The notes beneath the pieces are model-generated. The model worked only from the letters and a program-made list of their open reading frames with translations. It was not told the DNA's origin and searched no databases. The position numbers and the translations under genes were made by a program. From Streptomyces sp. STR69 (lineage in GTDB: Bacteria > Actinomycetota > Actinomycetes > Streptomycetales > Streptomycetaceae), in NCBI RefSeq assembly GCF_024519455.1, contig NZ_JALJRY010000004.1, positions 372,001 to 436,000 on the forward strand: a stretch of DNA of 64,000 bases, written 5' to 3'. Positions within the stretch are counted from its first letter, which is position 1, and every line of letters starts with the position of its first letter. Positions 26,757 to 33,833 of this stretch are shown one piece after another.

Positions 26757-27518
26757 ATGAGCCTCGCGACGGCACCGCCGGCCACGGCACCCGAGCAGTC
26801 CGTCGCGGCGGGGGTCCGCTCGGCCCTGGAGTCCGTCTTCGACGCCGTGGCCGCCACCCGCGCCGACACGACGGCCCTGCTCGCCAAGGTGTCCGCACAG
26901 GGCCGCCGCCCGGCGACCGTGGACCTCGCGGCGCTGCGCCCGGGCCTCCATCTCCGGCTGGCCCGCCACGAGTTGGTGTCCGGCGTCGGCTTCGTGGCCG
27001 CACCGGGGCTGCTGAGCGACGTGCCGGCCTGGCTGGAGTGGTGGCAGACCACGTCCGACGGGGGCATCCGGCCGCTGCTGCTCGACCTCGATCCCGAGCA
27101 CTCGGCCTACGCCGACTACACGCACTGGGACTGGTTCGCGCTGCCCCGTGACACCGGCGAGCGGGCGGTCGCCGGACCGTACGTCGACTACCTCTGCTCG
27201 GACGAGTACAGCCTCACCCTGTCCGCGCCGGTGGATGTGGAGGGACGGTTCGCGGGGGTGGCCGCGGCGGACGTGTACCTACGGCACTTCGAGGCGGCCG
27301 TGATGCCGATGCTGCGTCAACTGCCCGGTCCGGCACGGCTGGTGAACGCGCGGGGCCGGGTCGCCGCGTCCACCGACCCGCGTCATCTGGTCGGTTCGCT
27401 CAGCAAGGGTCCGGACTTCGCGGAGGCGCTGGCGGCGGGCCGGGCGGGGTATGCGCGCGGGCTGCGGCTGGTGCCGTGCGACGGGGTGCCGTTGGTCCTG
27501 GTCGTCGCCGAGCGGTGA
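26757..27518 (+). CDS. Stand-alone cache (PDC sensor-like) domain protein
   Basis: 253 residues with no signal peptide or membrane helix. The central part (SGVGFVAAPG, HWDWFALPRD, GPYVDYLCSDEYSLTLSAPV, GVAAADVYL) follows the double-cache fold usually found outside the membrane in chemoreceptors and kinases that bind amines or amino acids. Here it appears cytoplasmic and has no output domain. Its gene follows the GntR regulator on the same strand behind a GGAGG site, opposite a polyamine-type transporter. It may be a ligand-binding partner of the regulator or the transporter; that is inference. Confidence 0.75.
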   Translation: MSLATAPPATAPEQSVAAGVRSALESVFDAVAATRADTTALLAKVSAQGRRPATVDLAALRPGLHLRLARHELVSGVGFVAAPGLLSDVPAWLEWWQTTSDGGIRPLLLDLDPEHSAYADYTHWDWFALPRDTGERAVAGPYVDYLCSDEYSLTLSAPVDVEGRFAGVAAADVYLRHFEAAVMPMLRQLPGPARLVNARGRVAASTDPRHLVGSLSKGPDFAEALAAGRAGYARGLRLVPCDGVPLVLVVAER

Positions 27519-27593
27519 CCGAACTCGCGTGGTGATGGCGCGAGTTGAGGTGGTGGCGGAACCCGCCCAGTCGTGCCGCGGGTCGGGTGGTGC

Positions 27594-28256
27594 TCACTCT
27601 GCCGCCGGGACCACCCTCAGGTGTCCCGCGCCGCGTCCCGGCCTGCGCGTCCTGGGCGGCGGGGTGCGGCGGGCCTCGCGCAGGACCAGTGTCAGACGCG
27701 TGTAGCCCATGTTCTCAAGGGTCTTGGGGGTCTCGCCGACGACCCGGCAGTCCGTGGCACCCCAGCGCGGGTCGGGGTGCAGCACCGGACGGACCGCGCC
27801 GTCGTGTTCCACGGCCCCCTCGCCCACCGCGCGGATCCAGTGCGGCAGGCCCTGCCGGTAGGCGGCCTCCATGATCGGGTCCTGGGCGATGTCGCGGCGG
27901 ATCGCCTGCAGGCCGTGATCGTGGCCGTGGGTCTCCACGACGGAGGCGAAGTGGGCCAGCATCGGCAGGCACCAACTCGACTCGTGCTCACCGAGAACGG
28001 TGCTCGCGTCGGGGTGGAAGAGCACGAACCGAAGGAAGTTGTCGCCCGGCATGGCCGTCGGATGCGAACCGACCGCCCGGAAAAGTGACTTGAACGCGCC
28101 GTTGGTCAACACCACGTCCCAGCGGTGGTCCATGACGACGGAGGGAAAAGGGACGGCCTCCAACAGTGTGGCGTAGTCCAGCAGATACGCCTGGGCCTCG
28201 GGACTCTCGGGGGCGGGCCGCGGTGCGGACCGCTGCCCACCTGCCTGATACGCCAT
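27594..28256 (-). CDS. MmyB-like ligand-binding domain protein without DNA-binding domain
   Basis: 220 residues. The segment LLEAVPFPSVVMDHRWDVVLTNGAFKSL and the later FLRFVLFHPDAS and ENMGYTRLTLVL match the PAS-like MmyB ligand-binding domain, which binds fatty-acid-like ligands in actinobacterial regulators. Typical family members have an N-terminal HTH; here only a 20-residue leader precedes the domain. The last 25 residues are Arg/Pro-rich. It is divergent from an XRE-type regulator, with which it might act in trans (inference). Confidence 0.75.
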   Translation of the reverse strand: MAYQAGGQRSAPRPAPESPEAQAYLLDYATLLEAVPFPSVVMDHRWDVVLTNGAFKSLFRAVGSHPTAMPGDNFLRFVLFHPDASTVLGEHESSWCLPMLAHFASVVETHGHDHGLQAIRRDIAQDPIMEAAYRQGLPHWIRAVGEGAVEHDGAVRPVLHPDPRWGATDCRVVGETPKTLENMGYTRLTLVLREARRTPPPRTRRPGRGAGHLRVVPAAE

Positions 28257-28370
28257 CGGGAGGTCACCCCTCTTGCCTATGCGGCCTTCTCGCGGCGCCC
28301 TGATCCTGCTGCCCCGACTCTTGCCGTGTCAACTATCGTGGCATTTCATGATGGTTGACGGCTGAAATTG

Positions 28371-28384
28371 GCCACAGTTGTGGC
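28371..28384. promoter_or_regulatory. 14-bp palindrome in the MmyB/XRE divergent region
   Basis: GCCACA and TGTGGC separated by two bases lie in the 223-bp spacer. A second imperfect inverted repeat, GTCAAC...GTTGAC, is just upstream around 28338-28359. Either could be an autoregulatory operator for the adjacent HTH protein; support is positional only. Confidence 0.25.
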
Positions 28385-28479
28385 GAGACCTGGATGCGAG
28401 TTCGAACGAACCGCTACCCTCCGGGATGTTCACGGCCACCATTTGTGAGAAGCCTGTGAGAGACGTAGGAGATCTGTCG

Positions 28480-29136
28480 GTGTCGGATGGCTTCGAGGTA
28501 CCGGGCACGACGGCGAACGCCGTGCTGCCCGCCGTCGTCGACCGCGTCACCGCGCTCGCCGAGCGGCTCGACGTCCCGCAGGCCGAGGTCTTCCACATGG
28601 GCCGGCTCTCCGTGGCCTCCGGTGTCCCCGACTCCGTGGTCAGGGCCCTGCTGAGCGGTCGCCCCGCGGGCGAGCCCGATGTGCAGGCGCGGTTCCTGCA
28701 GCGCCTCGGACTGTTGCGCCGCACCAGGCTCAAGCCCAACGGGCGCAAGTACACCCAGCAGGAGATCGCCGACGGCGCCGGCATGTCCCGCCAGCAGGCG
28801 GGTGCGCTCATCAACGGCGACCGGCGTCCCACCATGGAGCACTGCGACGCACTCCAGCGGTTCTTCCGGGTGCATGCCGGATTCCTCACGGCCGAGGATC
28901 CCGAGGCCCTCGCGGGCGCCCTGCAGCGCACCGAGCAGGAGCTGTTGCAGAAGCTCGCCGACCGCGAGCGGGCGGCGGCCGAGGCCGCGGGAGACCCGCT
29001 GGAGAGGCTGCTGCAGGACCACGGGGTGCGCGGAATCGCCTGGCGTGCCGCGCAGTTGCCCACCGACCAGCACCGCGACAAGGTCGCCGAGTGGCTGGAC
29101 ATGCTCCTGGAGAGCGTGAAGCGTCCCGAGTCGTGA
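28480..29136 (+). CDS. Helix-turn-helix (XRE-type) transcriptional regulator
   Basis: 218 residues. The HTH is KYTQQEIADGAGMSRQQAGALINGDRRP (about residues 90-117, quoted in part: TQQEIADGAGMSRQQAGA). A helical N-terminal region and an alanine/glutamate-rich coiled-coil-like tail flank it. Start choice: GTG 28480 has AGGAG eight bases upstream, while ATG 28426 and earlier in-frame codons have no good site. Similar regulators occur widely in streptomycetes. It is divergent from the MmyB-domain gene. No target is evident. Confidence 0.8.
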   Translation: MSDGFEVPGTTANAVLPAVVDRVTALAERLDVPQAEVFHMGRLSVASGVPDSVVRALLSGRPAGEPDVQARFLQRLGLLRRTRLKPNGRKYTQQEIADGAGMSRQQAGALINGDRRPTMEHCDALQRFFRVHAGFLTAEDPEALAGALQRTEQELLQKLADRERAAAEAAGDPLERLLQDHGVRGIAWRAAQLPTDQHRDKVAEWLDMLLESVKRPES

Positions 29137-29169
29137 TCCGGGTCCGCACGGCCGGGAATTGACGGATCG

Positions 29170-30195
29170 TCAGGTCGCGCTGCGCTCGCTCGCCTCCCGC
29201 AGGTCCCGTTCCAGGGCGCCGCTGTGTGCCGTGGTGTCGGGCCGGCCCTCGCACAGGAGGTCGCGCCAGTGCTCGCGGCTCCAGTGGGCCGGGGTGGTGG
29301 TACCGGTGAATTCCGCGACCAGGGCGAGGAATCGGGCCGGGTCGGTGTGGAACGGGAAGTGCCCCGCCCCCTCGAAGATCTCCAGCCGGCTGCCCGGCAT
29401 CGCCTCGTGGGCGCCGTAGGCGTGGCGTACCGGCACCACGCTGTCGCGGTCGCCCCACAGCAGCATGGTCGGCATGCCCTCGGTCAGATAGCAGCGGTCG
29501 AGCATGGTCACCACCTGGCCGCGCCAGTCGACGACCGCGCGCAGGGTGCGGATGAAGGCGTTGCGGGCGGTCTCGTCGGGCAACGCGTCGACGAGGGTGA
29601 GGAGTTCTGGGGCATCCTGGCCGAGATCGGTGTCGAGGAGTCTCATCAGGCCCACGGCGAGGCCGACTTGGAGGCGCATGCCGGGCAACCGCAGCGCGGA
29701 CAGGGCGAGATGGGAACCCGGAAGCGTGACGAGCCGTAGCACGGGGTTGACCTCGCGGCCCACGCCGCCCGCGCTGACCAGGACGAGCCGTTCGGTGCGT
29801 TCGGGGAACTGGTAGGCGAACTGCATCGCCACTCCGCCGCCCAGCGAGTGCCCGAGCAGGGTCGCGGACTCGATGCCGAGGGTGGTGAGCAGATCGCGCA
29901 CGCCGTTCGCATAGGCGGCGACCGAGTAGTCGGCCCGCGGTTTGTCGGAGGCGCCGTGGCCGAGGAGGTCGGGGGCGATCACCGTGTGGGTGCGGGCGAG
30001 GTGCGGTATCAGCTCGGCCCAGGTGGCCGAGGAGTCGCCGATGCCGTGGATGAGGACGAGCGCCGGGCCCTCGCCGGCCATGCGGAAGGCACGCCGGTAT
30101 CCGTGCACGACGCGGTACTGGAGCGTGAGTTCTTCGTCGCCCACCGGGCGCAGCCGTGCGGCGCGCGCCGGGCGCCGTGCCGGGACGTCCTCCAC
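29170..30195 (-). CDS. Alpha/beta hydrolase
   Basis: 341 residues, cytoplasmic. The catalytic triad is visible as the serine in GHSLGGGV, aspartate in LWGDRDSVVP and histidine in GAGHFPFH; the oxyanion region is LIHGIGDSS. The 45-residue lid and the overall layout suit esterases or haloperoxidase-like hydrolases. GTG 30195 follows GGGAGG. It is monocistronic and convergent with the XRE gene, 33 bp away. Substrate unknown. Confidence 0.88.
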   Translation of the reverse strand: MEDVPARRPARAARLRPVGDEELTLQYRVVHGYRRAFRMAGEGPALVLIHGIGDSSATWAELIPHLARTHTVIAPDLLGHGASDKPRADYSVAAYANGVRDLLTTLGIESATLLGHSLGGGVAMQFAYQFPERTERLVLVSAGGVGREVNPVLRLVTLPGSHLALSALRLPGMRLQVGLAVGLMRLLDTDLGQDAPELLTLVDALPDETARNAFIRTLRAVVDWRGQVVTMLDRCYLTEGMPTMLLWGDRDSVVPVRHAYGAHEAMPGSRLEIFEGAGHFPFHTDPARFLALVAEFTGTTTPAHWSREHWRDLLCEGRPDTTAHSGALERDLREASERSAT

Positions 30196-30413
30196 GCACT
30201 CGCCTCCCGTTCACCTGGCCGCCCGCGGACGGCCGAAAGCCCTTCCCCTCAGCGTAGGGCCGCTGTCCCACCGGGGATTTCGGGGACGTTTCGCCTCCGC
30301 TAAGCGGGCGAACCGGGGCCGGGGGAAACGGGATTGTCAGTGGCAGGCGGCAAGCTGGAGTCGTGCCACCGCCGTGCGGGGGCGCACGACGCCGATCAGG
30401 GGAGAGCCGTCCT

Positions 30414-30641
30414 ATGCAGACCGCAGTGATGACCGACCGCGAGCGCGCCGCCGTCCAGGCCTATCTACGGCTGCTGCACACGGTCAGAGCCGCCTTCGAC
30501 GGCCCCCCGGGCGACCCACGCCCGGTCCTGGTCCCACCCTCGGTACTGGCCGAGGCGGACCAGGCCCTGACGGACGCCGGACTCGCGGGCAACGAGGGGG
30601 CGCTCTTCAGGTTGCTGGAGAGCTGGTGCCCGGAAGGGTGA
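30414..30641 (+). CDS. Small conserved-type protein, 75 aa, unknown function
   Basis: Begins MQTAVMTDRERAAVQAYLRL behind a GGGGAGAG site at ATG 30414. It is mostly helical with a leucine/alanine pattern and ends LFRLLESWCPEG. Codon bias is strong, so it is likely real. It is convergent with the phosphopantetheinyl transferase (six-base gap). I recognise no family. Confidence 0.6.
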   Translation: MQTAVMTDRERAAVQAYLRLLHTVRAAFDGPPGDPRPVLVPPSVLAEADQALTDAGLAGNEGALFRLLESWCPEG

Positions 30642-30647
30642 GGGGGT

Positions 30648-31328
30648 TCAGGGATGCGGGACCGTGATCGCCGTGGCGACCAGTCCCCGTCGTACGGTCC
30701 AGCGGCCCTCGAAGGTGTCGAGGCGCTCGCCGCCGACCACCGGGCCGGGGACGAGGAGGCGGGCGCGCAGGCCGCCGCGTGGTTCGTCGCCGGGGTCCGC
30801 GAAGAGTTCGATGTCGGCCTCCGAGAAGTCCAGCCACTTCCCGGTGAGGGGGAACCAGGCCTTGTAGACGGACTCCTTGGCGCTGAACAGGAGCCGGTCC
30901 CAGTGCACGGCCGGCAGTTGTGCCGCGAGCCGCGTCAGCCGTTCCTGTTCGGCGGGCAGGAAGACGGAGGGGAGGACGCCGTCGGGGAGCGGTGCATGGG
31001 GTTCGGCGTCGATGCCGAGCGAGGCGAGGTCGGTGGCGCGGGCCAGCGCGGCGGCGCAGTAGCCGTCGCAGTGGGTCATGCTGCCGATGAGACCGGCGGG
31101 CCAGATCGGCGCGCCGTGGGCACCGGGCAGGATCGGCTGCGGGGGCACGCCGAGCTTCTCCATGGCGCGCCGGGCGCAGGCCCGTACGGCGGTGAACTCG
31201 CGCCGCCGCTTGAGCACCGCGCGGGCCACCCGGGCCTGTTCCTCGGGGTACAGCGGGGCGTCCTGGAACCCCTCGTCACCGTGTGTCTCCACGGTCACCA
31301 CGGACTCCGGGAGCAGCTCCTCGATCAC
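30648..31328 (-). CDS. 4'-phosphopantetheinyl transferase (EntD/Sfp-type)
   Basis: 226 residues. The Mg-binding motif is GIDAE, the CoA-binding signature is FSAKESVYKAW, and RRREFTAVRACAR plus IGSMTHCDGYCAAA are conserved in the EntD/NpgA-type branch. The enzyme activates acyl- or peptidyl-carrier proteins of polyketide/non-ribosomal pathways by attaching phosphopantetheine from CoA. The GTG start lies 53 bp inside the 3' end of the metallophosphoesterase gene, so the pair is tightly coupled. No carrier-protein gene is in the window, so it probably serves clusters elsewhere. Confidence 0.92.
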   Translation of the reverse strand: MIEELLPESVVTVETHGDEGFQDAPLYPEEQARVARAVLKRRREFTAVRACARRAMEKLGVPPQPILPGAHGAPIWPAGLIGSMTHCDGYCAAALARATDLASLGIDAEPHAPLPDGVLPSVFLPAEQERLTRLAAQLPAVHWDRLLFSAKESVYKAWFPLTGKWLDFSEADIELFADPGDEPRGGLRARLLVPGPVVGGERLDTFEGRWTVRRGLVATAITVPHP

Positions 31329-32184
31329 CGGCTCCGACCTCCATCGGCAGGATGCGGCGCAGTCGTCCCGGGGGCTCCGGGCGCTTCTGCCACTCGCGGG
31401 GGTATCCCACGGACACCTCTTCGAAGCGGACCCCCTCGTGGTGGGTGGTCCGCGGGATGTGGAGATGGCCGTAGACCATGGTGTCCACGCGGAATCTGCG
31501 GTGCCAGTCGGCGGTCAGGGTGGTGCCGCACCACATGGCGAACTCGGGGTACCACAGGACCTCGGTGGGGTGCCGGTCCAGGGGGTAGTGGTTGATCAGG
31601 ACCGTGGGCAGGGTGTCGGGGATCTCGGTGAGCCTGCGTGCGGTCTCGGCGACCCGGGCCCGGCACCAGGCCTCGCGGCTGGGGTAGGGGTCGGGGTGCA
31701 GCAGGAACTCGTCGTTGCAGACGATGCCGGTGCCGTGCGCGTACTTCAGTCCCTCGTCCTTGGTGGCGCAGCCGGCCGGGAGGTACGAGTAGTCGTAGAG
31801 GAGGAAGAGCGGGGCCACGACGACCGGGCCGCCGGGGCCGTCCCAGACGGGGTAGGGGTCCTCGGGGGTGAGGACGCCGAGCTCCCGGCACAGGGCGACG
31901 AGGTGTTCGTAGCGGGCGACTCCGCGCAGTGTCACGGGGTCCTTGGGGTGGGTCCACAGTTCGTGGTTCCCGGGGGACCACAGGACCTTGCGGAAGCGGC
32001 CGGCGAGGAGTTCGAGGACCCAGCGGATGTCGGCCACGGTCTCGGCGATGTCACCGGCCACGATCAGCCAGTCGTCATCCGTGACGGGCCGCATGTTCCC
32101 GACCAGGGCGCGGTTCTCGGCGTACCCGATGTGCAGGTCGCTGATGGCCAGCAGCTGTCTGGCACCGCCGACCGTCGACTCCAC
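31276..32184 (-). CDS. Metallophosphoesterase
   Basis: 302 residues. The calcineurin-like motifs are in order: ISDLHIGY, VAGDIAE, SPGNHELW, LINHYPL and YGHLHIPR, with all dimetal ligands present. No signal peptide, so cytoplasmic. The C-terminal 17 codons overlap the phosphopantetheinyl transferase gene. I recall this two-gene arrangement in other streptomycetes, which suggests a functional tie such as CoA or phosphopantetheine turnover (inference). Start is a GTG or ATG near 32184 by alignment of ISDLHIGY. Confidence 0.9.
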   Translation of the reverse strand: MESTVGGARQLLAISDLHIGYAENRALVGNMRPVTDDDWLIVAGDIAETVADIRWVLELLAGRFRKVLWSPGNHELWTHPKDPVTLRGVARYEHLVALCRELGVLTPEDPYPVWDGPGGPVVVAPLFLLYDYSYLPAGCATKDEGLKYAHGTGIVCNDEFLLHPDPYPSREAWCRARVAETARRLTEIPDTLPTVLINHYPLDRHPTEVLWYPEFAMWCGTTLTADWHRRFRVDTMVYGHLHIPRTTHHEGVRFEEVSVGYPREWQKRPEPPGRLRRILPMEVGAGDRGAAPGVRGDRGDTR

Positions 32185-32530
32185 CTCTCGCCCCCTCCGC
32201 CTCCGCGCACGAATGAGGCCACGAGATCACATCCCGCCGTTGCGCGACAAGACGGCGGGGCGGAGGGAGCGGTGGTCGGGACAGTGGTCGGAGCTGTCGG
32301 AGGAAGGCGGTCGGAGCGGCCCGGTGACGGGAGTTCGTGTGCCGGGTGGGCAGGATCTGGAAATCCGTAACACGGGCGTTGCACGCGGCACCCCTTGAAA
32401 GCCGTATGATCGCCCCAACACCACCGCCACGAACGCCTCTTCGCCGAGGGCGGTTTGGTGTCCCTCCAACCACCCTGGCCGGGCACGGCCTCGCTCCGCC
32501 GTGCCCGCGAACCCGAAAGGACGGCCCTGC
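32185..32530. other. 346-bp divergent intergenic region
   Basis: No gene supported. Toward the right, TTGCAC (32379-32384) and TATGAT (32405-32410) resemble promoter elements but are 20 bases apart, longer than optimal. An AAAGGA ribosome site precedes the ATP-grasp start. The left half is G-rich and shows no clear element. Confidence 0.4.
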
Positions 32531-33679
32531 ATGGTCTCTCGCGTACGCGTCTGGCTCAACCGCACGTACGCGGAGAACGTGTTCTTCATGGATCAGCTGC
32601 GGAGAAATCCCAGCGATCGGGCCGTCGAGATCCATGCCACGCACGGCGACGCGGACTCCCCCGTACTGGCCGCCGCCGACACCGCCGACCTGGAGCCCGA
32701 GGGCCTGTCCCCGGCCGGATACGTCGAGTACGCCCTCGACCAGTGCGCCCGCCGCGGCATCGACGTGTTCGTGCCCCGGCTGCACCAGTCGGAGATCGTG
32801 GCGCACCGCGCGGACTTCGAGGCGGTGGGTACGGCACTGCTGGCGCCGACCCCCGAAGCCGTCGCCGTCTTCCACGACAAGGTGATCGCGTACGAGGCGG
32901 TCCAGGCGATCGGCGTGCCCGTGCCGCCGTGGTGGCGGGTCCGCACGGCGCCCGAACTCGTCGCGGCAGTCGAGGAGTTGGAGGCGGCCGGGCACAAGGC
33001 GTGCTTCAAGCCGGCGTCCGGTGCGGGCGGGGTGGGCTTCCGCGTGGTCACGCGCGCCCCCTTCTCGCTCATGCACCTCAACGGATTCCCGAGCCCCTAC
33101 GTCCCGCTCGACACGGTCGTCGAGGCGCTGGAGCAGGCCGACGAGCAGGTCGACTGGCTGGTCATGCCGCGTCTGGAGGAGCCGGAGGTGTCGGTGGACT
33201 GCCTGACCGGTCCCGACAACCTGGTCCGGCTCGCCGTGGGCCGCACGAAGAACGGCCGTCGGCGCGGTTTCACCCTGCACGAGCAGTGGCTGGAGCCGGC
33301 CCGCCGGATCGCGGAGGGCTTCGGGCTGCACTACCTGTCCAACATCCAGTTCCGGATGTTCGGCGACAAGCCCGTGCTGATGGACGTCAACACCCGCCCC
33401 GCGGGCGGCCTGCACCAGCTGTCGCTGTGCGGGGTCAACGCCCCTTGGGCGGCCGTGCAGTTGGCGCTCGGCGAGGACCCTGGCACGATGGAGCCGCCGT
33501 TCCTGGGCGCGGACTACGCGGTGGTCTCGGGCCCCCGTCAGCTGCGTCCCGTGACGCTCCCGCACCAGCGCGCGGAGGAGTCGGAGCCGCTGCTCCCGAC
33601 AGTGCCGGCGCAGACCGAGGCGGAGCCGGAGAGCACCCGCACACCGGAGTTGGGCAGCCGGGCGGCAGCCCGCGCCTAG
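32531..33679 (+). CDS. ATP-grasp domain protein
   Basis: 382 residues. ATP-grasp features are the pre-ATP segment FVPRLHQSEIVAHR, the nucleotide-binding HKACFKPASGAGGVGF, and the metal-binding MDVNTRPAGG near the end. ATP-grasp enzymes ligate a carboxylate to an amine, thiol or another acid via acyl phosphate. ATG 32531 follows AAAGGA; ten further codons upstream are in frame but lack a site. It stands alone, so the substrate is unknown. Similar genes occur in Streptomyces tellurium-resistance-type and peptide-ligase contexts, but none is present here. Confidence 0.82.
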   Translation: MVSRVRVWLNRTYAENVFFMDQLRRNPSDRAVEIHATHGDADSPVLAAADTADLEPEGLSPAGYVEYALDQCARRGIDVFVPRLHQSEIVAHRADFEAVGTALLAPTPEAVAVFHDKVIAYEAVQAIGVPVPPWWRVRTAPELVAAVEELEAAGHKACFKPASGAGGVGFRVVTRAPFSLMHLNGFPSPYVPLDTVVEALEQADEQVDWLVMPRLEEPEVSVDCLTGPDNLVRLAVGRTKNGRRRGFTLHEQWLEPARRIAEGFGLHYLSNIQFRMFGDKPVLMDVNTRPAGGLHQLSLCGVNAPWAAVQLALGEDPGTMEPPFLGADYAVVSGPRQLRPVTLPHQRAEESEPLLPTVPAQTEAEPESTRTPELGSRAAARA

Positions 33680-33727
33680 GCCTCCCGGGTCTCCTCTTTC
33701 CCCTCCGCACCACAACTTCATACCGGC

Positions 33728-33772
33728 CTGGACCAATCATGGCGCAGCACCTTGACACCATGATTGGTCCAG
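33728..33772. repeat. 15-bp perfect inverted repeat in the chitinase promoter
   Basis: CTGGACCAATCATGG (33728-33742) and CCATGATTGGTCCAG (33758-33772) are exact reverse complements with a 15-base spacer that contains the putative -35 hexamer. Both arms include the GGTCCAG/CTGGACC half-site of the DasR-like box. Confidence 0.8.
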
Positions 33773-33780
33773 ACCAAATT
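33752..33780 (+). promoter_or_regulatory. Chitinase promoter with DasR-type (dre) operator
   Basis: TTGACA (33752-33757) is a consensus -35; a weak -10-like CAAATT (33775-33780) follows after 17 bases. Between them ATTGGTCCAGACCAAAT (33763-33779) closely matches the dre palindrome TGGTCTAGACCA known for the GlcNAc-responsive repressor DasR. A repressor bound here would block the polymerase, as established for Streptomyces chitinase genes. Confidence 0.7.
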
Positions 33781-33833
33781 GGTTGCGCACCTTCCTGCAC
33801 TCCCGAACACCCCCATTCCTTCAGGGAGATCGC

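Noticed and set aside
32379..32410. TTGCAC...TATGAT promoter for the ATP-grasp gene
   Set aside because: The 20-base spacer is too long for a normal sigma-70 promoter; kept only as a remark in the spacer entry.
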